Assembly: GCA_947167535.1 (NCBI GenBank) | Contig: CAMVIL010000075.1 | Coordinates: 1-6,480, forward strand | Source of the DNA: an uncultured Ruminococcus sp. | GTDB taxonomy: Bacteria; Bacillota; Clostridia; Oscillospirales; Ruminococcaceae | Reading direction: 5' to 3' | Length of the DNA stretch: 6,480 nt | Shown: in pieces, positions 1 to 6,480 of the stretch | Layout: every line of letters starts with the position of its first letter | Position numbering within the stretch: the stretch's first letter is position 1 | Notes under the pieces: generated by a model | The model's input: the letters and a program-made list of their open reading frames with translations, nothing else | What the model was told of the DNA's origin: nothing | The model's database searches: none | Program-made: the position numbers and the translations under genes

Positions 1-212
1 CCGCCTTCAAGGATTTTGCCATAGGCAGCGACGACTCACTGAAGCTCAATGTCACCATCGGAGTTTCTGTCTACCCCGACCACGGCGACGACTTCGACAC
101 TCTGCTGGGCAAGGCAAGACAAGCCTACAAGCTCGCCAACCGCAAGGATGACAACCGCATAGGTTTCTACAAGCAGCGCACGGCTGACGAAAACGGCAAG
201 GAGGAAAGCTGA
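1..212 (+). CDS. C-terminal end of a GGDEF-domain (diguanylate cyclase-type) protein, 5' partial
   Basis: The reading frame enters from the left edge (first whole codon at base 3) and gives 69 residues before TGA at 210-212. The segment VTIGVSVYP, then DDFDTLLGKARQAYKLANR, then NRIGFY matches the last third of a GGDEF domain: the strand after the active site, the 'AD-ALY-AK' helix and the final 'GrNR-v-fY' strand. Such domains make cyclic di-GMP from two GTP, usually at the inner face of the membrane. The GGDEF motif itself and any sensor or membrane part lie outside the window, so catalytic activity cannot be judged. The helix reads ARQAYKLA instead of the common AD-ALY-AK, a mild deviation that could mean a degenerate domain. 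The stop overlaps the start of the next gene by one base (TGATG), so the two genes are almost certainly one operon. Confidence 0.8.
   Translation, partial: AFKDFAIGSDDSLKLNVTIGVSVYPDHGDDFDTLLGKARQAYKLANRKDDNRIGFYKQRTADENGKEES
198..204 (+). promoter_or_regulatory. Ribosome binding site of the solute-binding lipoprotein gene
   Basis: AAGGAGG lies inside the last codons of the GGDEF gene, 7 nt before the ATG at 212. It is a near-perfect Shine-Dalgarno match. It fixes the start of the downstream gene, which begins on the A of the upstream TGA. Confidence 0.85.
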
Positions 213-1480
213 TGAGAAAACTACCTTTCAGCGCGGCAGCGGCTCTTCTGACCGCCGCAGTCATGACCCTTTCCTCGTGCTCGCTCAAGCGGACAATAGT
301 TGCAAACAGCCGCCGCGAGATCACTATACCGCCGTCGATCTCCTTCTCATGGTGGGGAAGCGAGACACGCAACTCCTATACCCTCAAGGGCATCAAGATT
401 TTCGAGGAGGACAACGGCAACACTCTTGAGGTGCAGCCCTACGCCTACGACTTCGAGGGCTACAAGAGCAACCTCGACGCCCTTGTGAGCTGCGGCAAGG
501 AATGCGACCTTATGCAGATCAACTCCTCGTGGCTAAGACCCATGGTGGAGGAAAAAGACGCGCTCTACGACCTCAACGAGCTGAACGAGTACATCGCTCT
601 CAACAACTACACCGCCGAACAGCTCAGCTACTGCACCATCGACGGCAAGCTCTACGGTCTGCCCACATCTCTCAACGCTATCACATTCTACCATAACAAC
701 GCGATCTACGCCAAGTATGCCCTCAATCCGCCCGAGACCTGGGACGATCTCTTTACGGCGGCAGAGCTGATGTCGCCCGACGGCATTTACGTTCTGGAGA
801 GCTATCCCAAGCACTACTGGATAATGCTCATCGCGCACGAGGAGCAGCTCTCGGGGATATCCTCCTTCGGCGCCTGCTTCGGCAGGAACAATGTCATCTC
901 CATGATGAACTTCTACAAGGAGCTTCGCGACAAAAAAGTCATACCCACCGAAGACTACACAAAGGAGCTGTTCTTTGATGGCAGGTGCGCCAGCGAGGCG
1001 CTCTGGGTCTCCGACGCGGATTATTACGCCGAGCCCATCAAGGAGCACAACGGTCTGCTGGAGATAGGCAAATGCATCTCCAGTCCCGATCAGAAGCGCA
1101 TCGGCTGGTACGTCAAACCGAATTCGGTCTACTCCATAAAGAAGGACACCGAGTACCCCGAAGAGACAGCCAGTCTGCTCAACTTCCTCGTCAACGACAG
1201 CAGAATGGCTGCGCTGCAGGGTACCGAAAAGGGCATACCGCTGTCCAAGTCCGCACTGGAAGTGCTGGAAGGCAACAAGCTCCTCAAAGGCGCCGCATTC
1301 GAGGCAGGCAAGCTCATCAACGACAACATCGCCGACTACGAGCTGATGCCCGCCGCTATGGAAGACACCGAACGCTACGAGGCGTTCTTCGAGCAGTATC
1401 TGCTGTTTGAAAGCGGCAAAAAGACCGTCGAAGAGGCTGCCGATGATTTCATCGCGGAGTATCCTTTCAATAAGCAGTAA
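212..1480 (+). CDS. Extracellular solute-binding lipoprotein, family 1 (sugar-type ABC binding protein fold)
   Basis: This 422-residue protein begins with a lipoprotein signal: basic MRK, a hydrophobic stretch to about residue 20, then LSSC with the likely lipidated Cys23. It should therefore be anchored on the outer face of the cytoplasmic membrane. The mature part has hallmarks of family 1 solute-binding proteins: SFSWWGSETRN near residues 44-53, CDLMQINSSWL near 98-108, a segment around 140-162 containing DGKLYGLPTSLNAITFYHN, and a late LLNFLVNDSRMAALQGTEKG stretch at about 322-341. Its length of about 400 residues is normal for binding proteins of oligosaccharide or sugar ABC importers. 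The start is set by AAGGAGG 7 nt upstream. It overlaps the stop of a GGDEF gene and is followed by a terminator, with no permease genes on the visible side. It may therefore present a ligand to a signalling protein rather than to a transporter, but importer genes could lie outside the window. The ligand cannot be read from the sequence. Confidence 0.88.
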   Translation: MRKLPFSAAAALLTAAVMTLSSCSLKRTIVANSRREITIPPSISFSWWGSETRNSYTLKGIKIFEEDNGNTLEVQPYAYDFEGYKSNLDALVSCGKECDLMQINSSWLRPMVEEKDALYDLNELNEYIALNNYTAEQLSYCTIDGKLYGLPTSLNAITFYHNNAIYAKYALNPPETWDDLFTAAELMSPDGIYVLESYPKHYWIMLIAHEEQLSGISSFGACFGRNNVISMMNFYKELRDKKVIPTEDYTKELFFDGRCASEALWVSDADYYAEPIKEHNGLLEIGKCISSPDQKRIGWYVKPNSVYSIKKDTEYPEETASLLNFLVNDSRMAALQGTEKGIPLSKSALEVLEGNKLLKGAAFEAGKLINDNIADYELMPAAMEDTERYEAFFEQYLLFESGKKTVEEAADDFIAEYPFNKQ

Positions 1481-1487
1481 CATTCAC

Positions 1488-1517
1488 GACCGGCGTCGTT
1501 GGCGTCGGTCATTTTTT
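1488..1517 (+). terminator. Rho-independent terminator after the binding-protein gene
   Basis: The arms GACCGGCGTC (1488-1497) and GGCGTCGGTC (1501-1510) form a 10-bp stem with a GTT loop, followed by A and six T (1512-1517). Two of the pairs are G-U, which are allowed only in the + strand RNA, so the terminator is directional. It lies 8 nt after the stop codon and separates the GGDEF/binding-protein unit from the tgt unit. Confidence 0.9.
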
Positions 1518-1534
1518 ATTTCCCAATTGTCACG

Positions 1535-1560
1535 CTTTGTCCTAAAGTCGTTTGACAAAG
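1535..1560. promoter_or_regulatory. Inverted repeat overlapping the tgt promoter -35 (possible operator)
   Basis: CTTTGTC (1535-1541) and GACAAAG (1554-1560) are perfect 7-bp inverted copies separated by 12 bp. The right arm overlaps the TTGACA -35 box. A dimeric regulator bound here would compete with RNA polymerase. The arms are short and no regulator is recognised, so an operator role is only an inference. Confidence 0.35.
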
Positions 1561-1580
1561 GATAGAGTGTGTGATAAAAT
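1552..1580 (+). promoter_or_regulatory. Sigma-A type promoter of the tgt operon
   Basis: A perfect -35 TTGACA (1552-1557) is followed after exactly 17 bp by TAAAAT (1575-1580). The -10 is preceded by TGA (1572-1574), that is, an extended -10 TGn element. The predicted transcription start is about 1587, giving a leader of roughly 47 nt before the tgt start. It sits directly after the upstream terminator in the only sizeable intergenic gap of the window. Confidence 0.85.
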
Positions 1581-1623
1581 AAACTTTAGTTTTTAACAAG
1601 GGCAGACTATGCCCGCACAGAGT

Positions 1624-2777
<1,154 letters not shown>

Positions 2778-2780
2778 TAA

Positions 2781-3506
2781 ATGGAAGAAAAAGCATCCGA
2801 AAGAGCAGCCGATGGATTCTGGTTCTTTTTGGTGATAATCGCATTCCTGCTTTTGCTTGCAGGCATAGGACTGGTGATACTTGCCATCGGTGTGGCGGTT
2901 TCCGACAGGGACTTCCCTGTTGCCGGGGTGCTTGCCCTTGGAGCCGCAGTCTGCTTTGTCATCAACAGGCTGATAGTAGCGGCTGACGACAAGCGTGACG
3001 CCGAGAAAAAGAAGAAGGCGGAAGAAGAACGTGCAGCGCAGATACACGATATCACCTACAACGATGATGTGTTTGGCAGGCTCACCTTCCGCTACGACTC
3101 TGCCGAAGATGAGGTCACTATGGACAGCGAGCAGCTTCCGAAGTTTTCAGAATACAGTGAATTAAAGGTCCGCGCCAATGAGATCGGGGACAGAGTCGGC
3201 GTTATAGTTAAAGCGCTTCACCGTATCTACGATAACAAGGATGAAATCATCGCCCTTACTCAGGAAAAATACCTGGCAGAGTGTGTAAAGCAGGGCTATA
3301 CCCATTGTGAAGAAGAGATCATCGACAGCGAGTTTGTCTCCGGCAATCTCGTATTCAAAGAGTTGTCCGTATGGCTGGAAGAGGTTGACGGCAAATACTA
3401 CGGTTGTCTGAGCGCCAACACCTATGATCCGGTGATCCACGATGATCTTCACGTCACCTTCAAGTTAGATGATGAAGACAGCGGTTACGAATTCAATTGG
3501 TACTGA
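2781..3506 (+). CDS. Uncharacterised membrane protein: two helices plus C-terminal soluble domain
   Basis: I do not recognise this 241-residue protein with certainty. Residues about 13-40 and 45-67 are two strongly hydrophobic helices joined by a very short loop (SDRD). A lysine/glutamate-rich charged segment (68-86) follows, then a soluble domain from about residue 90 to the end. The basic stretch after helix 2 predicts that both termini face the cytosol. The soluble domain opens with DDVFGRLTF (95-103), contains a helical middle and ends in short alternating strands around YYGCLSANTYD and DLHVTFKLDD. This loosely recalls the bacterial 'VFG-L-y' domains of unknown function such as DUF2262, but I could not verify that. 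It starts 3 nt after tgt. Only GGTGG (2768-2772) resembles a ribosome binding site, so translation is probably coupled to tgt. GC sampled over 3001-3480 is near 48%, against about 55-63% in sampled lines of its neighbours, so it may be a later insertion into this cluster. Confidence 0.8.
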   Translation: MEEKASERAADGFWFFLVIIAFLLLLAGIGLVILAIGVAVSDRDFPVAGVLALGAAVCFVINRLIVAADDKRDAEKKKKAEEERAAQIHDITYNDDVFGRLTFRYDSAEDEVTMDSEQLPKFSEYSELKVRANEIGDRVGVIVKALHRIYDNKDEIIALTQEKYLAECVKQGYTHCEEEIIDSEFVSGNLVFKELSVWLEEVDGKYYGCLSANTYDPVIHDDLHVTFKLDDEDSGYEFNWY

Positions 3507-3510
3507 TAAC

Positions 3511-4170
3511 ATGATAAAGCTTGCAATTTTTGACCTTGACGGAACGCTGATAGATTCACTGGGAGATCTGGCGGCGGCGGTGGAATACGCCCTCGTGCAG
3601 AACGGCTATCCCTCAAACCCGCCCGACAGTTACAGATATTTCGTCGGCAACGGAGCGCTGAAACTCATCGAGCGTGCCCTGCCCGCAGGCACCGACGAGG
3701 CGGAGATAAAACGCATACACGGGATATTCTCGGCGAGGTACAGAGAGCATTGTCTCGACCTGACCGCGCCTTACGACGGCATTTCCGAGATGCTTAAAAG
3801 GCTCAAAGCCGCGGGCATACGGCTGGCGGTCGCTTCCAACAAGCCCGACGAGTTCTCGAAGAAGATAGTGAACGAGGTATTCGGCGGCGGGCTGTTCGAC
3901 ACGGTCCACGGAAAGCGTGACGGCGTCCCCACCAAGCCATCGCGGGAGATTGTAGACTCGATAATGAGTGAGCTGAGTATCGGCGCGGAGGAGACTGTCT
4001 TCGTAGGAGACTCCAACGTCGACGTGCAGACGGCTCACAACTCAGGCTTAAAGTGCATAGGTTGCGCGTGGGGTTTCAGAGGTGCCGACGAGCTTCGCGA
4101 CTCGGGCGCCGACATAATTGCTTATAATACTAAAGATATTGCAGATATAATACTGGAGGCAGCGGAATGA
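3511..4170 (+). CDS. gph: HAD-family hydrolase, phosphoglycolate phosphatase-like
   Basis: This is a cytosolic 219-residue phosphatase of HAD subfamily IA. Motif I is FDLDGTL with nucleophile Asp8 and acid/base Asp10. Motif II is Ser109 in VASNKP, motif III is Lys142 in TKPSRE, and motif IV is GDSNVD with Asp167 and Asp171 for Mg2+. The cap domain (about 15-85) with YFVGNGALKLIERAL, and the C-terminal WGFRGADELRDSGAD, are typical of Gph proteins, which remove phosphate from 2-phosphoglycolate. Related HAD enzymes act on other sugar phosphates or pyrophosphate, so the substrate is uncertain. The chosen start places motif I at residue 6, as usual. An in-frame ATGATG at 3469 would add 14 residues overlapping the upstream gene and has no better ribosome binding site. 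It begins 4 nt after the upstream stop without a clear Shine-Dalgarno sequence, so coupled translation is likely. It ends with a 4-base overlap with the synthetase gene. Confidence 0.88.
   Translation: MIKLAIFDLDGTLIDSLGDLAAAVEYALVQNGYPSNPPDSYRYFVGNGALKLIERALPAGTDEAEIKRIHGIFSARYREHCLDLTAPYDGISEMLKRLKAAGIRLAVASNKPDEFSKKIVNEVFGGGLFDTVHGKRDGVPTKPSREIVDSIMSELSIGAEETVFVGDSNVDVQTAHNSGLKCIGCAWGFRGADELRDSGADIIAYNTKDIADIILEAAE
4155..4159 (+). promoter_or_regulatory. Ribosome binding site of the acyl-CoA synthetase gene
   Basis: GGAGG sits in the last codons of gph, 7 nt before the ATG at 4167. It is the strongest ribosome binding site inside the tgt cluster. It supports a start that overlaps the gph stop as ATGA. 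Confidence 0.85.
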
Positions 4171-5813
4171 AGGACTTCTACAAGAGATTTGTCAATGAAG
4201 AGTTGGACGGCGAGGGCAGGCTTTTAAAATTTGAGCTGAACCTTCCCGACAACTTCAATTTTTCATACGACGTGGTAGACGAGATGGCGAGGCTCGATCC
4301 TGACGGACTGGCGATACTCTGGGTCAGCGAGAACGGCGAAGACAAGCGCTTTACCTACCGCGATCTTAGCGAGCTTTCAAACCGCGTCGCCAACATGATG
4401 ACCGCTCACGGCGTCAAGAAGGGCGACTTCGTGATGGCTGTGCTCAAGCGCCACTATGAGTTCTGGCTGCTGGCTTACGGTCTCTTCAAGATAGGCGCCG
4501 TGCTGGTGCCCGCCACCAATCAGCTGTCGCCGAAGGACTACGTATACCGCTTTGAGGCAGCCGACATCAAGTACATTGTCGCCACTGCCGAGAACAGCGT
4601 TGCGGAAAAAGTGGACAAGGCTACCCTCAAATACCAGTCCCTCGCCGAGAAGTTCATCACTCACGGTGAGCGTGAGGGCTGGACGGATTTCATGACCGAG
4701 GTCATGAAGTACCCCGCCGAGCTTGAAAGAATCCCCACCCTCAAGACCGAGCCGATGCTCATGTATTTCAGCTCGGGTACCACGGGTCAGCCCAAGATGG
4801 TGCTGCACAACTACATGATAGCGGCGGCGCACATCCTCACAGGCAAGCACTGGCACCACCTCTCGGAAGGCGCTCTGCACCTTACCGTTTCAGAGACAGG
4901 CTGGGCGAAGTGCGCGTGGGGCAAGATGTTCGGACAGTTCGCTGCGGGCGCTACCACCTTTATCTACGACTTCGACCGCTTCGACCCCGACAAACTCATG
5001 GGAATGATAGAGAAATACAAGGTAACGAGCTTCTGCGCTCCGCCTACCATGTACCGCTTCTTCATCAAGGCGGGCATGGAGAAGTATGACCTTTCCAGCA
5101 TAAAGTACAGCTGTATCGCAGGCGAGGCGCTCAATCCCGAGGTGTTCAACCGCTGGTATGAGTACACGGGACTCAAGCTGATGGAAGGCTTCGGTCAGAC
5201 CGAGTCCGCCATCACCGTCGGCAACCTCTTCGGCATGGAGCCCAAGCCGGGTTCGATGGGCAAGCCTACTCCCCTTTACAATGTCGGACTGGTGGACGAC
5301 ATCGGCAGACCCGTAAAGGTCGGCGAGGTCGGCGAGATAGTTATTTACGGCGAGCAGGGCAAGACTCCCGGACTGCTGATGGAATACTACCGCAATCCCG
5401 CTGAAAACACCCACGCATGGCGCTTCGGCTTCTATCACACAGGTGACACCGCCTACATGGACGAGGACGGCTACTTCTGGTACGTCGGAAGAACGGACGA
5501 CCTCATCAAGGCTTCGGGCTACCGCATCGGACCCTTTGAGATAGAGAGCATCCTGATGGAGCACCCCGCAGTAATGGAGTGCGCGATAACAGCGGCAGAC
5601 GACCCGATACGCGGCAAGGTAGTCAAGGCGACGATAATCCTCACCAAGGACTACTCCCCCTCCGACGAGCTGGTCAAGGAGCTGCAGACCTACGTCAAGA
5701 ACGCCACCGCGCCCTACAAGTACCCCCGCATAATCGAATTCGTCGACGAGCTCCCCAAGACGATAAGCGGCAAGATACAGCGTGCACAGATACGCAAAAA
5801 CGATTCCAAGTAA
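4167..5813 (+). CDS. AMP-forming acyl-CoA synthetase, medium-chain-like
   Basis: This 548-residue ANL-superfamily enzyme should activate a carboxylic acid to the acyl-AMP and then to the acyl-CoA. All core motifs are present: the phosphate loop YFSSGTTGQPK (200-210, Lys210), FCAPPT (289-294), GFGQTE (341-346), YHTGD with ATP-ribose-binding Asp427, the hinge GRTDDLIKASGYRIGPFEIE (441-460, Arg442, Lys448), and the C-terminal SGK with catalytic Lys536. Length fits medium-chain or benzoate-type synthetases; acetyl-CoA synthetases are usually near 650. Position 343 is Gly just before QTE, where acetyl-CoA synthetase has the Trp that closes the acetate pocket, so a larger acyl or aryl acid is expected. 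This specificity is an inference. The gene overlaps gph by ATGA, has its own good ribosome binding site, and is the last gene before a strong terminator. No thioesterase, CoA-transferase or beta-oxidation genes lie nearby to identify the acid. Confidence 0.93.
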   Translation: MKDFYKRFVNEELDGEGRLLKFELNLPDNFNFSYDVVDEMARLDPDGLAILWVSENGEDKRFTYRDLSELSNRVANMMTAHGVKKGDFVMAVLKRHYEFWLLAYGLFKIGAVLVPATNQLSPKDYVYRFEAADIKYIVATAENSVAEKVDKATLKYQSLAEKFITHGEREGWTDFMTEVMKYPAELERIPTLKTEPMLMYFSSGTTGQPKMVLHNYMIAAAHILTGKHWHHLSEGALHLTVSETGWAKCAWGKMFGQFAAGATTFIYDFDRFDPDKLMGMIEKYKVTSFCAPPTMYRFFIKAGMEKYDLSSIKYSCIAGEALNPEVFNRWYEYTGLKLMEGFGQTESAITVGNLFGMEPKPGSMGKPTPLYNVGLVDDIGRPVKVGEVGEIVIYGEQGKTPGLLMEYYRNPAENTHAWRFGFYHTGDTAYMDEDGYFWYVGRTDDLIKASGYRIGPFEIESILMEHPAVMECAITAADDPIRGKVVKATIILTKDYSPSDELVKELQTYVKNATAPYKYPRIIEFVDELPKTISGKIQRAQIRKNDSK

Positions 5814-5820
5814 AGACAAA

Positions 5821-5855
5821 GACCGAACGGTTCAAAAAGCCGTTCGGTCGTTTTT
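5821..5855 (+). terminator. Rho-independent terminator of the tgt operon, possibly bidirectional
   Basis: The arms GACCGAACGG (5821-5830) and CCGTTCGGTC (5840-5849) form a perfect 10-bp stem with a 9-nt loop, followed by G and five T (5851-5855). It begins 8 nt after the synthetase stop (TAA 5811-5813). On the opposite strand the hairpin is followed by a weaker T-rich stretch, so it may also serve the convergent methyltransferase gene, whose stop codon (5854-5856) overlaps the T-tract. Confidence 0.9.
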
Positions 5856-6480
5856 ATATCGCGTATATCATCGTGTCCCACGCGGGGTAGTAGGGCGGCT
5901 GTCTGAGATGCAGCTGGTAGTCGCCACGTATCGCGAGTATCTGCTCTGAGAGGTCAAGGATATCGTAGGGGCGATGGTACGCCGACACCGCAAGGCGCGG
6001 ACGGCAGGTGCGTATCGTCTCCGCCGAGCCCTCCAGCGCCTGACTCTCTGCGCCCTCGACGTCGTACTTTATCACGGAACACTCGCCGCCGCAGAGAACT
6101 GAATCCAGCGACCGCGCCGCCGTCACCTCGCCGGAGCCGCTTATCTGCGACTGCCTGCCCGCGCTCTGGGAGAAGCAAAGCGTCGTGTCAAATCCCCACG
6201 CACAGGCGTTGACGGCTATTACGTTGTCGAAGCTTTCCAGCCGCTTGACCAGCTTACGGTAGGAGCGCTTGTCCGGCTCGAAAGCGTATATCCCGAGGTA
6301 ATCGGGGCAGAGGTCGGCGAACAGTTCGCAGGTATCGCCGTTGTAGGCGCCGAGGTCGGCGTAGACGTCGTCCTCACGCGGAGCGATGAAATGCCTGAAG
6401 TCGGCGAGGGGGTCAGAGAAGACCAGATCGTTGACCCATTCCGGTTTGCCCATAACGTCGCAGAGTTTCTTCCACAGACG
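5854..6480 (-). CDS. FkbM-family SAM-dependent methyltransferase, 5' partial
   Basis: Reading the minus strand, 208 residues are visible and the frame is open to the right edge, so the true start is outside. The SAM-binding motif is YADLGAYNGDT (visible residues 40-50), followed by the acidic strand end YAFEPD (65-70). The FkbM signature IKYDVEGAESQALEGS is at about 137-152, and the tail ends AWDTMIYAI. FkbM enzymes methylate oxygen groups, classically on polyketides. Gut Firmicutes homologues are often found with glycan or surface-polymer genes, but the substrate cannot be read here. The Met at 6453 (MGKPEW) is unlikely to be the start: it lacks a ribosome binding site, and the upstream codons RLWKKLCDV read like continuous protein. 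The gene is convergent with the tgt operon and ends within that operon's terminator. GC is high (60-70% in sampled lines). Confidence 0.87.
   Translation of the reverse strand, partial: RLWKKLCDVMGKPEWVNDLVFSDPLADFRHFIAPREDDVYADLGAYNGDTCELFADLCPDYLGIYAFEPDKRSYRKLVKRLESFDNVIAVNACAWGFDTTLCFSQSAGRQSQISGSGEVTAARSLDSVLCGGECSVIKYDVEGAESQALEGSAETIRTCRPRLAVSAYHRPYDILDLSEQILAIRGDYQLHLRQPPYYPAWDTMIYAI

Noticed and set aside
533..1483. Long minus-strand open frame of 316 codons opposite the binding-protein gene
   Set aside because: It mirrors the + strand gene in another frame. The product has no recognisable domain, and the + frame has a signal peptide, family motifs and a ribosome binding site. Long antisense frames arise easily with this GC-rich codon use.
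3469..3510. Longer gph start at ATGATG, adding 14 residues
   Set aside because: It would put HAD motif I unusually far from the N-terminus, overlap the upstream gene by 38 bases, and has no better ribosome binding site than the ATG at 3511.
4890..5819. Minus-strand open frame of 309 codons opposite the acyl-CoA synthetase
   Set aside because: It is antisense to a gene with all ANL motifs intact. The product is Val/Leu/Gly-rich without a family signature.
5954..6178. Alternative minus-strand frame of 74 codons inside the methyltransferase gene
   Set aside because: It is an out-of-frame shadow of the FkbM gene, Arg/Gly-rich with no domain.
6451..6453. ATG at 6453 (minus strand) as the true start of the methyltransferase
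   Set aside because: There is no Shine-Dalgarno sequence before it, and the frame continues upstream to the window edge with protein-like sequence. The gene is more likely cut by the window.

Overview
The window looks like chromosomal DNA from a Gram-positive Clostridia member, probably Ruminococcus-like (Oscillospiraceae). This is inferred from the clostridial flavour of the TGT protein, strong AGGAGG-type ribosome binding sites, a lipoprotein-type solute-binding protein, and moderately high GC with many C-ending codons. No sequence search was possible, so the taxonomic call is tentative. No tRNA, rRNA, CRISPR array, insertion sequence or other mobile element was seen.

Left part (1-1517, + strand): the last 69 codons of a GGDEF-domain protein run with a 1-base stop/start overlap into a lipoprotein of the family 1 (sugar-type) extracellular solute-binding proteins. 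A clear intrinsic terminator closes this unit. The tight coupling of a binding lipoprotein to a GGDEF protein, with no permease gene in view, suggests a possible extracytoplasmic sensing pair rather than plain transport.

Middle part (1518-5856, + strand): a near-consensus sigma-A promoter (1552-1580), overlapped by an inverted repeat, drives a tight cluster of four genes: tgt (queuosine tRNA modification), an unrecognised two-helix membrane protein with a C-terminal soluble domain, a phosphoglycolate-phosphatase-like HAD hydrolase (gph), and an acyl-CoA synthetase of the medium-chain-like type. Spacings are 3 nt, 4 nt and a 4-base ATGA overlap, so co-transcription and translational coupling are likely. 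A second strong hairpin terminator ends the unit. The four genes do not form one obvious pathway. The two middle genes have weak ribosome binding sites, while tgt and the synthetase have good ones.

Right part (5854-6480, - strand): the C-terminal 208 residues of an FkbM-family methyltransferase, convergent with the operon. Its stop codon lies in the T-tract of the operon terminator, and its start lies outside the window.

Overall this is mostly ordinary housekeeping and accessory sequence. The points most worth following are the GGDEF/binding-protein pair, the uncharacterised membrane protein with lower GC than its neighbours, and the palindromic elements on the tgt promoter. I see no strong evidence for a novel defence or mobile system.
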